A stretch of DNA of 64,000 nucleotides, from contig CAJTME010000013.1 of assembly GCA_910577315.1 (NCBI GenBank), forward strand, positions 35,534 through 99,533. Reading direction: 5' to 3'. Origin of the DNA: an uncultured Muribaculaceae bacterium (GTDB lineage: Bacteria > Bacteroidota > Bacteroidia > Bacteroidales > Muribaculaceae). Below are positions 26,549 through 34,687 of this stretch, piece after piece; position 1 is the stretch's first letter; the number at the start of each line of letters is the position of its first letter. Below the pieces are notes generated by a model. It saw only the letters and a list, made by a program, of their open reading frames with translations. It had not been told where the DNA came from and ran no database searches. The position numbers and the translations under genes are program-made.

Positions 26549-27766
26549 TCAGATATGCAGGGCTGCCATGAAGCGTTTGACAACCTCGGGATTTCCGCTG
26601 TGCTTGCCTTCATCCTCGCTCAGTTTGCATGTGTCGTTGTAGAAGTTCCACGATTCGGTGATTTTTGCTGCCACCAGCTTTATCACGATGTTGAGGGGTT
26701 TCATGCCGGGGAAATCGTTTGTGAAATGGGTTCCTATACCAAACGACGGTTGGCAGAATCCGACGGCTGCGTGCTGGATGGCGATGGCGCGGTCGGTGTC
26801 GAGGGCGTTGCTGAACACAATCTGCTTGGAGCGCGGATCGATTCCGAGCGAGGTGTATTTTTCTGTTATTTTGCGTAGTTGGTCAAGGTTGTTGCCGCTG
26901 TCCACCCGCAATCCCTTGAACATGTTCGCGTAGTCTTCCGAGAAGTTCAGGCTGAATATGTTCCAGCCGTATGTGTCATAGAGGAAGGTTCCGAGCGCAC
27001 CGCGGTATGTGGCGCGCCATGCCTCCATCGCCAGGTGGTTGGCCATTTGCGGACCATACATTCCGCCGATGGCGCAGATGAGTTCGTGGGCCATGGTGCC
27101 GATGGGGGTTAGATCGTACTTCATCGCCAGATACACGTTGGAGGTGCCGACAAAGCGACGGCGGCAGGCTCCGTCTTCCGTGCTGGTGCAGCGGTCCTGG
27201 CAGTCCTTCATGGCCCGGATGCAGGTGTCCTGGGCCGCGAACGAGGCTCGGCGCCGGGTTCCCATGTCGCTGAACGAGCAGCCGGCCTCCAGCAGCCTTT
27301 GTGCCTTGTCGTACGATTGCCTGTATTGCAGCTCCAGGTCGATTTTGTCAGCTTCGCCGGTGGTGATGTAATATAGCTCAGATATTATGGCGAGTACCTT
27401 TACCTCGAGCAGTATGGTGTGGCTCCAGGGGCCTTCGAAATGAACCGACAGATGCCCCTTGTCATCCTGCGCTACGGAGACCATGCGGCTGTCGTAACGG
27501 TATCCTTTCAGGAAGTCGTAGAACCAGTGGGGAATATAGCGGCATGCTCGTTTCATGAACTGAATTTCCTCGTCGGTGATGACCAGGTTTTCAAGCATCT
27601 TCACCTGTTCGGTCACCAGGGTGGCGAAGCCGGTGGGATAGCATGTGTTGTCGCGGTCGGTAAATTCATATTTTACCATTGCCCGCGGATAGTTGTCGAT
27701 AACGGCGCAGCACATTGTGAACTTGTACAGATCGTCGTCGGTGAAGTGGTTGATTATCTGGCGCAT
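26549..27766 (-). CDS. pncB: Nicotinate phosphoribosyltransferase
   Basis: Converts nicotinate and PRPP to nicotinate mononucleotide in NAD salvage. 405 residues, cytoplasmic. Typical stretches: the N-terminal INHFTDDDLYKFTMCCAVID, FLKGYRYD, GTRRRASFAAQD, a His phosphorylation-type region in IGTMAHELICAIGG, and DSGNNLDQLRKITEKY near the phosphate-binding end. Its start overlaps the end of pncA by 13 bases, so the two steps from nicotinamide are translated from one message. Confidence 0.95.
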   Translation of the reverse strand: MRQIINHFTDDDLYKFTMCCAVIDNYPRAMVKYEFTDRDNTCYPTGFATLVTEQVKMLENLVITDEEIQFMKRACRYIPHWFYDFLKGYRYDSRMVSVAQDDKGHLSVHFEGPWSHTILLEVKVLAIISELYYITTGEADKIDLELQYRQSYDKAQRLLEAGCSFSDMGTRRRASFAAQDTCIRAMKDCQDRCTSTEDGACRRRFVGTSNVYLAMKYDLTPIGTMAHELICAIGGMYGPQMANHLAMEAWRATYRGALGTFLYDTYGWNIFSLNFSEDYANMFKGLRVDSGNNLDQLRKITEKYTSLGIDPRSKQIVFSNALDTDRAIAIQHAAVGFCQPSFGIGTHFTNDFPGMKPLNIVIKLVAAKITESWNFYNDTCKLSEDEGKHSGNPEVVKRFMAALHI

Positions 27767-28329
27767 AAGCTTGAGGTGTTTAGAATGTCGTTGAGAGTTG
27801 AGCCGCCGTCGGTCGAGGCCGTGAAGCGCGTGAGGACTTCCACGTGGTCTGTGCCGAAAACTGCCGCAGCGTCGATGAACGTCTCTTTAACGCAGTAGTC
27901 ACCGGCAACTCCGCATATGTCGGCTCCGTTGGCGTCATATTTTTTTGCAAGGTCTATTATATGCTTGCGTGAAAGTTCGTTGCCGAAAATTGAGTATTCC
28001 TCGCGTGCCTGGTTGGTGCCTTTGGTCAGGGCGGTGTAGGGAGTGCCCGATTTTTCGAGAGCCTCTTTCAGCGGCAGCCATATTGCAGCTCCTTGCGAGC
28101 CTGCCACGCAGTGTTGGGGCCAGATGCCGCCGTTTGCCTTGAATGAGCAATGTGTGGCCGGATGGCTGTCGAGGGTGATTATGACGTGCGCGTAGTCCCG
28201 GGCTTTTCCTTCGGCTATAAACCTGGCGAGATCTCCGAGAGCCTTTGCGGCTCCGGGAACGGCCAAAGATCCGTCAACAAAGTCGTTTTGAGGGTCTACG
28301 ATTATGAGGAGGTGGTCTGGTGGAGTCAT
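27754..28329 (-). CDS. pncA: Nicotinamidase (isochorismatase-like hydrolase)
   Basis: Deamidates nicotinamide to nicotinate, the substrate of the next gene's product. 191 residues. Catalytic triad candidates: Asp in VDPQNDFVDGSL, Lys in ALTKGTNQ, Cys in VAGDYCVKETF. The metal site is DSHPATHCSF. The length and the link to pncB favour nicotinamidase over other isochorismatase-like enzymes. It begins 11 bases after the ATP-grasp-like gene. Confidence 0.94.
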   Translation of the reverse strand: MTPPDHLLIIVDPQNDFVDGSLAVPGAAKALGDLARFIAEGKARDYAHVIITLDSHPATHCSFKANGGIWPQHCVAGSQGAAIWLPLKEALEKSGTPYTALTKGTNQAREEYSIFGNELSRKHIIDLAKKYDANGADICGVAGDYCVKETFIDAAAVFGTDHVEVLTRFTASTDGGSTLNDILNTSSLCAR

Positions 28330-28340
28330 CTTTTTCGGGA

Positions 28341-29462
28341 TTAGGTGTGGTTCTCGATTTTTAATATGAAAGAGAAATCTCCACCCGGAGGGGTCAGTGC
28401 GAGGCTTCCCGAAGAAAGCTTTCCGTTATGAACCACCGGTTTGCATGAGGCGCTGATGTCGCCAGGTACAATCTCAAAAACTGCCTGACTGTTGCCATAT
28501 CTTGCGAGCCCGAGGGCTACGAACCCCATGGTCCAGCGGAGATTACTCTCTACAACGTGAACCAATCTGAGCCCGTTTTGTTCAGTCACGAACAAGTCAA
28601 TTCCCACAGGGCCGTCATATTCAGGCGCTATTATGGCTTCTATTGCCTTGGCGAGTGCCCGGCGCAGCGATTCGGTCTTATCACATTCCAGCCTTTTGCT
28701 GAGAATGGCTTCGAGATTATCCTGAGTGTCCACCACGTTGCCCCGGTATTGGCCTGTCGCCGCATCAGTTGCAAATATGGAAAGTCCGCGGTATGTTACG
28801 CAGCCGTTTTCACACGAGAAAAGCATCGCAAAATCGAAATGCCCGGGCGCATATTCCTCCACCAAGACCGAGCCCTGCTTTCGTATCGTGCCTTCGAGCC
28901 TTTGGATGGCGCTGTCGCAGTGGGCCGGGTCTACGAACGTAACACCTCTGCCCGATGAGGACCATGGCGCTTTTACAACCATAGGGCGGTTGCGCAGCAT
29001 ATCATGCAGGATTTCGCGGGCAGAAACTTCCACTGCCGCAGGCCAGATTGGGAAGTTCACCGAATCTGCAACCCTGTGGCTGATTTCCGCAGCGGTGCGA
29101 CGATGTGACAGCATGCGGTATTTTGCAAGCGTCTCGGAAGTTGGAAGAGTGTTTGGTGAAAAGCCGTTTTTCTCGAATACTCGTTTTGAGGCTTCCGACC
29201 ATCCCCATGGGGTAGGAGCCAGATTGAAATCTTCATGATTCCAGACATCCGCTTTTAAACCGAAGGCGGTAGTGACTTCGTTCAGCCATCGTTCATTCAC
29301 ACCGTTGCATAAAACGCGGTCGTCTGCATCGGCCATCCATATCGGCAGTACCTCGCCGGAACGCCTCAGCTTCACCGCTGCCGGGGGAGCTGTGAAATTC
29401 GCGCCTCCGTGTGCGAGGGCAATGTCATTTTCGGGATAAAAAAGCCATAAACGATTATTCAT
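28341..29462 (-). CDS. ATP-grasp-like protein of unknown function, first gene of NAD-salvage operon
   Basis: A 373-residue cytoplasmic protein. The C-terminal two thirds show ATP-grasp traits: MVVKAPWSSSGRGVTFVD (ATP-binding Lys and glycine-rich loop, about 165-182), VLVEEYAPGHFDFAMLFSC (about 208-226) and the metal-binding acidic/Asn end GIDLFVTEQ and HVVESNLRWTMGF (about 303-330). The N-terminus (LWLFYPENDIALAHGGANFT) is typical of a Bacteroidetes-only conserved group. ATP-grasp enzymes ligate a carboxylate to an amine or thiol; the substrate here is unknown. The close link to pncA and pncB suggests a role around pyridine nucleotides, but that is inference. Its -7 box lies four bases from the ATG. 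Confidence 0.72.
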   Translation of the reverse strand: MNNRLWLFYPENDIALAHGGANFTAPPAAVKLRRSGEVLPIWMADADDRVLCNGVNERWLNEVTTAFGLKADVWNHEDFNLAPTPWGWSEASKRVFEKNGFSPNTLPTSETLAKYRMLSHRRTAAEISHRVADSVNFPIWPAAVEVSAREILHDMLRNRPMVVKAPWSSSGRGVTFVDPAHCDSAIQRLEGTIRKQGSVLVEEYAPGHFDFAMLFSCENGCVTYRGLSIFATDAATGQYRGNVVDTQDNLEAILSKRLECDKTESLRRALAKAIEAIIAPEYDGPVGIDLFVTEQNGLRLVHVVESNLRWTMGFVALGLARYGNSQAVFEIVPGDISASCKPVVHNGKLSSGSLALTPPGGDFSFILKIENHT

Positions 29463-29466
29463 GCCG

Positions 29467-29474
29467 CGAAGTTA
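29467..29474 (-). promoter_or_regulatory. -7 box of the NAD-salvage operon, 4 bases from start codon
   Basis: TAACTTCG (one base from consensus) on the minus strand ends four bases before the ATG at 29462. A TTTG about 20 bases further up could be the -33. A leaderless message is likely. Confidence 0.5.
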
Positions 29475-29598
29475 AACAATAATTTGCCAAACGGCAAAAT
29501 ATTATTGCAAAATTCTCCTAAACTGCGCAAAATAATAAAAATGTGCAAAAGTATTCAGCGTCTTTTTACCATTGTTAAGCACTTTGTATATAAACAAT

Positions 29599-29628
29599 TC
29601 AGGGAGTCTTCTCACGAGGACTCCCTGA
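29599..29628. repeat. Hairpin 1 in the 29463-29975 gap
   Basis: TCAGGGAGTC (29599-29608) and GACTCCCTGA (29619-29628), 10-bp perfect stem, 10-base loop that can pair further (CTC/GAG). No coding function is seen on either side. Confidence 0.7.
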
Positions 29629-29689
29629 CTGCGTTTTAATGACTTAAAACAATTACATAACTAACATAAAACACATTTTTTCGATTGTT

Positions 29690-29726
29690 ATCGCCGTGGC
29701 TTGTTAAGCCAACGGCGATTTTGTTT
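29690..29726 (+). terminator. Hairpin 2 with T-run, plus strand, no known upstream gene
   Basis: ATCGCCGT and GGCTT pair with AAGCC and ACGGCGAT around GTT, with one bulged A, followed by TTTTGTTT. It has the form of a Rho-independent terminator for a plus-strand transcript, yet no plus-strand gene precedes it: the 513-base gap 29463-29975 holds only minus-strand promoters and these two hairpins. It could end a small RNA starting near 29590. Confidence 0.55.
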
Positions 29727-29975
29727 ACTAACAATCTATACTAACCCTAAAACTGAAATGATTTTTCAACTTTTCTTTTGCAAAATTACTGCCTATCACG
29801 CGCGGACGCAACACCATATAAGCATAATATAAAGCATTATAATGGATGCATAGGTATAAGTTGTTGAAAATAAATTAATTAAATATATGCTACATGCACC
29901 AAAATATAAACTTTTATATGGCGGAATAGGGATATAGGGTGGAAAAATTAGCACGTGAAAAACCATTTTTACCCC

Positions 29976-31535
29976 TCATGACACGGAGCTGATTTTCATG
30001 ATGTCATCTTCAAAATTATCCCGGTCGATGGCGCGTGCTTTGGTGCGGTTTCGGTAGGCATAGATTGTGTTGATGCTGTAATTGAGCACCTGGGCGATTC
30101 GTGCGCTTTCTTCTATTCCAAGACGCATGAATGCGAGTATGCGGAGGTCTGTGTTCAGCAGCTCGCCATCTTTAAGCTCTATCTGTGAGTCTGGCCGGAG
30201 GAGGGCGTTTACCTGCGTGATGAAGTTGGGATAGAGGTGGAGGAAGGCGTTGTCGAACACATCGTAAAATTCCTTACTCTGTTCCTCGACAAACTTGCCC
30301 GACTTCGTAAGTCTGTAAAGGTCGTCAACTTTGCCGGTGGATATTTTTCGGTTGGCAATTTTGCAGAACTGGTTCAGTTTGTCCATGTATATTGAACATA
30401 GGCTCAGGAACTGGCTTATGTAAACTTCTTTGGTTCGGTTGGCCTGTCGAAGGTTGTCCTGAAGAAGTTTCATGCGCTTCATTTCGTGGCGGAGCACAAG
30501 CATTGTGATAACCAACCCAACGAGAATAAGCACCAGTATTCCGAGAATTACATAAATCGTTCGCGTCTTAGCTTCAATCTGTTCGGTCTTCGCGCGCTCG
30601 ATAATTGGAAGGGAGCGTGATGATTCCACCATACGCAGTGGCGCTCCGCATTCTACGGCATTGGCGAGGGCCTCGGTAAGGTAGGTGTAGCTTCGGTTGA
30701 CGTCTTTCTGAGTGTAGAGGTAGTTGCCCAGCTCCTGAAGCGCCGCTACTTCGCGTGTGGCGGCGATTACGTCGGCAATGGCTGCCTGTGCGATGTAATA
30801 TACGTATGCGTTGTCATCGGCCCGTTCGCGTGCCATGGTTGAAAGGTGGTGGGCAGCGCGTGCGCGCAGGTTGCTTTGATAGGGTTCGCTTTCAAACACT
30901 GATTCGAGCAAGGCCCTTGCCTTTCCTTTCTCGCCTGTCTGGAAAAAGTACTCGCCGAGGTGATATTTGTATTCCGCGCCTTCTTTCGGCAGCACCTCAA
31001 GAAGTCTTTTCTGGCGGTCAAGGGCCAGGGAGTTCCATTTGGCACGGCTGTTTGAGTCGTTTTCTGAAAATGCCGCCATGTAGCTATACATCTGGCGCCC
31101 GGCCTCATAGTACATTGGCAGCAGTGCCGTGGGAATATTGTCGGCGTCAATCGAGTCATATATCATTATGGCTGTCGGAAACGAACCGCTCAATGGCATC
31201 AGGGAAACACGTTGAAGCTCAAAGGGAAGCTTGTCGCTGTCCTTGGCCAGTTCGCGTCCTTTGGCGAAATAGTGCAGGGCCGAGTCGTTGTTGAATGCCG
31301 TGTAGCGTTCTCCTATCTGCAACATAAGCCGTGAATCGGTGGGATGATGACTGAGGCTGTCGGCGAGGCGGTCGATTTGCGCCTGTCGGCGGGCTATGAA
31401 CGATTGCCTTTTCGCAAGAGAATCGTCCAGTGCTTCAAGGGCTGTACGAGCGTCGGAGGCTGTGTATTCAAGCATGGCCATCGCCGGGAAAGCGCATAGC
31501 GATATGAAGCTAATTAAACAGGCGGTGAATTTCAT
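29976..31535 (-). CDS. DUF6377 membrane-anchored regulator-like protein with TPR and C-terminal HTH
   Basis: A protein of about 519 residues with a signal peptide or N-terminal anchor (FTACLISFISLCAFPAMA), a helical tetratricopeptide-like region (about 25-310), one transmembrane helix (TIYVILGILVLILVGLVITM, about 325-348) and a cytoplasmic part with the DUF6377 signature (YISQFLSLCSIYMDKLNQFC). The C-terminus has a LuxR-like helix-turn-helix (GIEESARIAQVLNYSINTIY). This is the layout of a one-protein signal transducer with a periplasmic sensor and cytoplasmic DNA-binding end. The start at 31535 or the ATG six bases up at 31541 both overlap the mutL 3' end. Confidence 0.85.
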   Translation of the reverse strand: MKFTACLISFISLCAFPAMAMLEYTASDARTALEALDDSLAKRQSFIARRQAQIDRLADSLSHHPTDSRLMLQIGERYTAFNNDSALHYFAKGRELAKDSDKLPFELQRVSLMPLSGSFPTAIMIYDSIDADNIPTALLPMYYEAGRQMYSYMAAFSENDSNSRAKWNSLALDRQKRLLEVLPKEGAEYKYHLGEYFFQTGEKGKARALLESVFESEPYQSNLRARAAHHLSTMARERADDNAYVYYIAQAAIADVIAATREVAALQELGNYLYTQKDVNRSYTYLTEALANAVECGAPLRMVESSRSLPIIERAKTEQIEAKTRTIYVILGILVLILVGLVITMLVLRHEMKRMKLLQDNLRQANRTKEVYISQFLSLCSIYMDKLNQFCKIANRKISTGKVDDLYRLTKSGKFVEEQSKEFYDVFDNAFLHLYPNFITQVNALLRPDSQIELKDGELLNTDLRILAFMRLGIEESARIAQVLNYSINTIYAYRNRTKARAIDRDNFEDDIMKISSVS

Positions 31536-33384
31536 CGGCATTTATTATCTGGATTATTTTAAGGCCGTCGGGCGTATAGGACGGTTCATTGCATTTCAAA
31601 AGTGATTGAATCAACCGCCGTGTTTCTTCTTCGGAGATGGCTTGGGTTGATGTCATGGATGCCGAGCGGGCCAGTGCAAGTGCGGCAGGCTCGATTAGGG
31701 CAGTTTCGGGGAGCTCGCCGGAGTCTTCGATGTCGGCAATCATCCGGGTGAGGGCTTCAACGGCGTTTGTGATGCCCGGCACAGACGGTATCGCGTTGAT
31801 GGCCCATACGTTATCGCCGAGGAACGACACGTCGAATCCCAGCCGTCGTGTGATGTCGCTTATGGTTGACATAACCGCGCTCTGCGACGGTGACAGCGAC
31901 AGTGATTCGGGAAAAATCAACCGTTGTGACGGCAGTGGGGCATCGGCGAGTTTTGCCGCGAATTCATCGAACAGCACCCGTATGTGGGCGCGCTGGCGGT
32001 GTATGACTTTCAAACCTTCCTGACATGGCGCCACAATGTAGCGGTTGCGGAGTGTGAAAAACGATGTTATTTCATCATCGGTCTCAAATAACTCGGCTTG
32101 TGGCGCTGGATGGGTGATGTTGGATATGGCGATTACCTCACCGTCGGCCATGTCGGGGATGGCGGTCGGCTCGTCACGCCGTGCTGCAAACGATTCATAC
32201 AGCTTGTCCCAATCGCGTGGTGCCGGCCTTGTATGGCCTATTTTGCTTTTGGTGGTGGTCCATTCGTGGTCGGTGAATGGGTTGTAACTGGGGTCGGTGT
32301 CGATGGCCGGCATCTTCTCGGACGGGTCGGGGAGAAAGACGGGTATGTCGGGAACGGCATCGGGCGCGTCAAAATCGATTGCACCTGCCGCGTTCACTTT
32401 TCCGAGCGCCTGTTTTACGGCCGCTGTGAGAATCTGCCATATTGGCTGTTCGTTCTCGAATTTGATTTCGTGCTTCTGCGGATGTATATTTACATCTATG
32501 GTGGCCGGGTCAACGTCAAAGCTGATGAAATATGCCGGCTGCGCCTCGGGTGAAATCAGTTCGGAGTAGCAGCTGAGTACGGCCTTGTGGAAATAAGGAT
32601 GGCGCATGTTGCGCCCGTTCACGAAGAAATACTGCGGTACACCGCGTTTTTTCGCATGGCTTGGCAGGCCCACAAACCCGGATATTTTCACTACGGAAGT
32701 TTCTGTGGCGATGGGAATTATCTGAGCCCCGAGCGTTTTGCCGAAAAGAGCCGTGATGCGTTGTTTCAGCGTACCTTTGAGCAGTTGGTGCAGAGTTACG
32801 TCATTATGGATTATCGTGAAGTCGACGTCGGTGTTTACCAGTGCGAGACGCTCGAATTCACGCAGGATGTGGGACAGCTCAACAGAGTCTTTCTTCAGGA
32901 ACTTACGCCGGGCCGGCATGTGGAAAAAAAGGTTTTTCACCATCATGTTCGTACCGGGAAGGCACGAGGCCGGTTCCATGCCCTCGAATTTTGATTCGGA
33001 GATGCGCAGGCGGCAACCCATCTGCTCGCCTGCCCGCATGGTGCGCAGGTCAATCTGTGCGACTGCCGCGATTGACGGAAGGGCCTCTCCGCGGAAGCCC
33101 ATGGTGTGAAGGGTATAGAGGTCGTCGGCGCTGCTGATTTTTGACGTGGCGTGTCTTTCAAATGCCATGCGGGCGTCGGTTGCCGACATTCCCTGGCCGT
33201 TGTCAACCACTTGGATAAGGGTGCGTCCCGCGTCTTTTATGATGATTTGCACCGACGTGGCGCCGGCATCAATCGAATTTTCGACAAGTTCCTTGATGAC
33301 CGAGGCCGGGCGTTGGATTACCTCCCCCGCTGCAATCTGATTGGCCACCGAATCGGGTAATAACTTGATTACGTCGCTGTTCAT
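31510..33384 (-). CDS. mutL: DNA mismatch repair protein MutL
   Basis: Links mismatch recognition by MutS to downstream nicking or excision. 624 residues. The GHKL ATPase motifs are all visible: IKELVENSIDAGA (catalytic Glu, Mg-binding Asn), VVDNGQGM, TMGFRGEALPSIAAV. A transducer domain follows to about 330, then a Pro-rich linker (about 340-430) and a C-terminal dimerisation domain. The DQHAxxE endonuclease motif is degraded to HRQRAHIRVLFDEF, and the C-terminal CPHGRP is not seen, so nicking activity of its own is doubtful. The -7 box is four bases from the ATG. Confidence 0.96.
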   Translation of the reverse strand: MNSDVIKLLPDSVANQIAAGEVIQRPASVIKELVENSIDAGATSVQIIIKDAGRTLIQVVDNGQGMSATDARMAFERHATSKISSADDLYTLHTMGFRGEALPSIAAVAQIDLRTMRAGEQMGCRLRISESKFEGMEPASCLPGTNMMVKNLFFHMPARRKFLKKDSVELSHILREFERLALVNTDVDFTIIHNDVTLHQLLKGTLKQRITALFGKTLGAQIIPIATETSVVKISGFVGLPSHAKKRGVPQYFFVNGRNMRHPYFHKAVLSCYSELISPEAQPAYFISFDVDPATIDVNIHPQKHEIKFENEQPIWQILTAAVKQALGKVNAAGAIDFDAPDAVPDIPVFLPDPSEKMPAIDTDPSYNPFTDHEWTTTKSKIGHTRPAPRDWDKLYESFAARRDEPTAIPDMADGEVIAISNITHPAPQAELFETDDEITSFFTLRNRYIVAPCQEGLKVIHRQRAHIRVLFDEFAAKLADAPLPSQRLIFPESLSLSPSQSAVMSTISDITRRLGFDVSFLGDNVWAINAIPSVPGITNAVEALTRMIADIEDSGELPETALIEPAALALARSASMTSTQAISEEETRRLIQSLLKCNEPSYTPDGLKIIQIINADEIHRLFN

Positions 33385-33388
33385 ACCA

Positions 33389-33396
33389 CAAAGTTA
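33389..33396 (-). promoter_or_regulatory. -7 box of mutL, 4 bases from start codon
   Basis: TAACTTTG on the minus strand, ending four bases before the ATG at 33384, which is the family's conserved N-terminus. The transcript is therefore likely leaderless. Confidence 0.6.
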
Positions 33397-33428
33397 CGAA
33401 ATTATTTTAGAGTATGTCCATGCGCAGG

Positions 33429-33659
33429 TTAAAAATTGATTGAGCGTATTACGGCGAATCCTGATTGGGTTATTGTCACAACTCCCTCATCATCAATCTG
33501 CACAAGGCCGAGGGCTGTAGCCGGTCTCAGATATTGGTTCATGAGTTTTTCCCGGCTGCCTGATTTCAGCAGGGCAGTCAGTTCGTCGGTGGACTTTGGC
33601 GAGCGCTCAACGGTCTCGAGCAGCTGTCGTATCTCGTTTGTGATTATAAAGGGAGGCAT
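33429..33659 (-). CDS. Small winged-helix-like protein
   Basis: A 76-residue ORF. The start at 33659 is chosen because an upstream in-frame ATG at 33734 lies before the prs terminator. The sequence (FIITNEIRQLLETVERSPKS, then LMNQYLRPATALGLVQIDDE) resembles the C-terminal winged helix of Fic-family and Alba_2-type ATP-binding regulators, without the catalytic parts. It may be a remnant of such a gene or a stand-alone DNA-binding domain. It sits between the prs terminator and mutL, on the same strand. Confidence 0.6.
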   Translation of the reverse strand: MPPFIITNEIRQLLETVERSPKSTDELTALLKSGSREKLMNQYLRPATALGLVQIDDEGVVTITQSGFAVIRSINF

Positions 33660-33680
33660 GTGCGATGTTCTGAGGTCGTT

Positions 33681-33723
33681 AAAAGCGATAGCCGCCACCG
33701 TTTGGAACGGGTGACGGCTATCG
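33681..33723 (-). terminator. Terminator of the patatin/amylase/prs operon
   Basis: CGATAGCCG and CGGCTATCG (33686-33694 / 33715-33723) with an inner stem around the loop; on the minus strand it is followed by CTTTT. It lies about 20 bases after the prs stop at 33743. Confidence 0.85.
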
Positions 33724-33742
33724 TGTGTTTGCACCGAGGTCC

Positions 33743-34687
33743 TTATTTGAAGAGGTATTGAGATGAAATCGACTCGTGGCAGTGTACGCGGCGGATGGTG
33801 TCGGCGAACAGACGTGCGACGGAGATTACGGTCACCTTCTTGGACGGACCGGAGTAGGGGATTGAATTGGTGAAAATCATCTCGGCCAGGCCGCAGTTGT
33901 CGACATTCTCCGATGCCGGGTCGCTCATGATGGCATGGGTGGCGAGGGCGCGGACGCTCTTGGCGCCCTTTTCAAGCATGAGGTCGGCGGCTTTGGTGAT
34001 TGTGCCGGCAGTATCGACCATGTCGTCGACGAGGATGACATTCTTGCCCTCGACGTCGCCGATTACGGTCATGTTGGCGACAACGTTTGCCTTGGCGCGC
34101 TGTTTGTGGCAGAGCACGAGGGGCACATCGAGGTATTTGGCATAGGAATTGGCACGTTTGGCACCGCCGACGTCGGGAGTGGCGATGACCATGTTGTCGA
34201 GCTTGAGGCTCTGGATATAGGGAATGAATACCGAGGAGGCGTAGAGGTGGTCGACCGGCACGTTGAAGAATCCCTGAATCTGGTCGGCGTGGAGATCCAT
34301 CGTAATCACGCGGTTTACGCCTGCGGCAGTGAGGAGGTCCGAAACGAGTTTGGCGGCGATTGACACGCGGGGCTTGTCCTTGCGGTCCTGACGTGCCCAC
34401 CCGAAGTAGGGGATAACCGCGATGATTGTGGCGGCCGAGGCGCGTTTTGCGGCGTCAATCATCAGCAGGAGCTCCATGAGGTTGTCGCTGTTGGGGAAGG
34501 TTGACTGCACCAGATATACTTCGCAGCCGCGGACCGACTCTTCAAACGACACTTCAAACTCGCCGTCGGCAAAGTGCTGGATGTTCATTTTGCCAAGTTC
34601 GACGCCAAGGTCTTTACAAATTTCTTCGGCCATGTATTGAGACTTGGTGCCGGAGAATACTTTGAAAGGAGGTAAAGCAGAATTCAT
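33743..34687 (-). CDS. prs: Ribose-phosphate pyrophosphokinase
   Basis: Makes PRPP from ribose-5-phosphate and ATP, feeding purine, pyrimidine, NAD, His and Trp synthesis; pncB and nadC in this window use PRPP. 314 residues from the ATG at 34687, which overlaps the amylase stop by four bases (ATGA). Motifs: NIQHFADGEFEVSFEESVRG, PYFGWARQDRKDKPRVSIAA with the ATP-binding loop, VITMDLHADQIQGFF (metal His), and the PRPP loop NVILVDDMVDTAGTI. Confidence 0.97.
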   Translation of the reverse strand: MNSALPPFKVFSGTKSQYMAEEICKDLGVELGKMNIQHFADGEFEVSFEESVRGCEVYLVQSTFPNSDNLMELLLMIDAAKRASAATIIAVIPYFGWARQDRKDKPRVSIAAKLVSDLLTAAGVNRVITMDLHADQIQGFFNVPVDHLYASSVFIPYIQSLKLDNMVIATPDVGGAKRANSYAKYLDVPLVLCHKQRAKANVVANMTVIGDVEGKNVILVDDMVDTAGTITKAADLMLEKGAKSVRALATHAIMSDPASENVDNCGLAEMIFTNSIPYSGPSKKVTVISVARLFADTIRRVHCHESISSQYLFK

